From Bordetella parapertussis (GTDB lineage Bacteria; Pseudomonadota; Gammaproteobacteria; Burkholderiales; Burkholderiaceae_D): a DNA stretch of 64,000 nucleotides. Location: positions 23,682-87,681 of the forward strand of contig CAMBFZ010000017.1 in the NCBI GenBank assembly GCA_945866125.1, given 5' to 3'. A program made the position numbers and the translations under genes. The first letter of the stretch is position 1. Every line of letters begins with the position of its first letter. Of the stretch, positions 63,365 through 64,000 are shown one piece after another. The notes beneath the pieces are model-generated. The model ran no database searches. It worked only from the letters and a program-made list of their open reading frames with translations, and was not told the DNA's origin.

Positions 63365-64000
63365 TCATTCCCCGATCACGTTCTTGCGCACTTCGGGATC
63401 TGCCAGCACCTGCTGCGGTGTGCCGTCGGCAGCGATGCGCCCGGCAATCCATGCCGCGACCCGGGTCGCGTACTGAGACACGATATCGACGTCGTGTTCG
63501 ACAAAAATAGCCGTCACTTTTTGCGCATCCAGCGCCGCCATGATGGTCGCCATCAGTCCATGCTTCTCATCGGTTGACACCCCTGAGGTGGGCTCATCCA
63601 GAATCAACAAACGTGGCTTCAACACCAGCGCCATCGCAATATCGAGCAGCTTGCGCTGGCCTTCGGGCAAGGCCCCCGAAAGCAGATCGCCGCGCGCGGC
63701 TAGCCCAACCATCTCCAGCACATGATCCACTTCCTCTTTCGGTACGGCTTCTGTCAGCGGTGTCCAGATGCTCAGGCCGCCGCGCTTGCCGGCTGCCGCC
63801 AGCCGTATGCAGTCACGCACCGTGTGTTCGGAAAATAATTGCGGCAACTGAAACGAGCGCACCATGCCACGCAAGGCAATCGCGCGTGGTGACAGCTGCG
63901 TGACGTCCTGGCCTTCAAAAAACACCTTGCCTGCCTGCGGCCGGATCAGCCCGGTGCAGATATTAATGAAGGTCGTTTTACCGGCGCCATTCTGGCCAAT
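63365..64000 (-). CDS. branched-chain-type ABC transporter ATPase (LivG-like, partial)
   Basis: The frame is open to the right edge, so the N terminus is missing. Visible are the Walker A part IGQNGAGKTTFINICTG, ATP-site residues VRSFQLPQLF, the signature region SGALPEGQRKLLDIAMAL and Walker B LLILDEPTSGVS. The C-terminal segment matches LivG. The transporter permeases and binding protein would lie beyond 64,000. Confidence 0.9.
   Translation of the reverse strand: MGQNGAGKTTFINICTGLIRPQAGKVFFEGQDVTQLSPRAIALRGMVRSFQLPQLFSEHTVRDCIRLAAAGKRGGLSIWTPLTEAVPKEEVDHVLEMVGLAARGDLLSGALPEGQRKLLDIAMALVLKPRLLILDEPTSGVSTDEKHGLMATIMAALDAQKVTAIFVEHDVDIVSQYATRVAAWIAGRIAADGTPQQVLADPEVRKNVIGE

Overview
The window reads as chromosome of a betaproteobacterium of the order Burkholderiales. 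The order rpsB-tsf-pyrH-frr-uppS-cdsA-dxr-rseP-bamA-skp-lpxD-fabZ-lpxA-lpxB-rnhB, the smc/zipA/ligA block, the dapC-dapD-dapE-prmB block and the protein sequences look most like Oxalobacteraceae. That family placement is inference from memory, not from a search.

Positions 1-39,054 are ordinary core genome. They hold ppsA (cut by the left edge) with its divergent regulator ppsR, then a long minus-strand envelope and translation superoperon running from rpsB (18.4 kb) down to an rRNA methyltransferase gene (3.0 kb). Next come map-glnD and a pseudouridine synthase gene, def-galU-ligA-zipA, smc, the lysine/peptidoglycan dap genes with prmB, an ABC-F ATPase and a small acyltransferase.

Positions 39,055-44,350 form an accessory island and are the most interesting part. 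A protein with the size and sequence pattern of a class I type III secretion chaperone (39,472) is followed by two tandem paralogous ankyrin-repeat proteins with Ser/Thr/Asn-rich N termini. The second copy arose by a ~2.28 kb tandem duplication. Its footprints are still readable: a 3' fragment of the chaperone gene precedes copy 2, and a 3' fragment of the neighbouring mrp gene follows copy 1. Copy 1 has since been frameshifted, with an imperfect 28-bp tandem duplication at the break.

Motifs of the form GGAAC(C/T)-N16-C(T/G)ACNNA occur upstream of the chaperone gene, both ankyrin genes and an unrelated orphan gene at 58,634. They closely match the hrp box (GGAACC-N16-CCACNNA) read by HrpL-type ECF sigma factors. 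A large GALA-like leucine-rich-repeat protein (52,294-54,234) lies nearby. I infer a dispersed HrpL-type effector regulon; the secretion apparatus and the sigma factor are not in this window.

Positions 44,368-58,492 hold mrp (Fe-S carrier) and a soluble NAD-dependent, molybdenum formate dehydrogenase operon (fdsGBA, fdhD, fdsD) with a trailing nitroreductase gene. After the LRR gene come an HPP-family membrane protein with a damaged 5' end, an oxalate/formate-type MFS antiporter, a divergent ModE-like regulator with a periplasmic-binding-like domain, and mobA. Together these suggest uptake and oxidation of formate (possibly oxalate) linked to molybdenum cofactor supply.

Positions 58,634-64,000 hold the orphan candidate effector, then a minus-strand alcohol dehydrogenase, SDR and aldehyde dehydrogenase group beside two branched-chain-type ABC ATPases, the last cut by the right edge. 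I saw no tRNA, rRNA, CRISPR array or intact insertion sequence.
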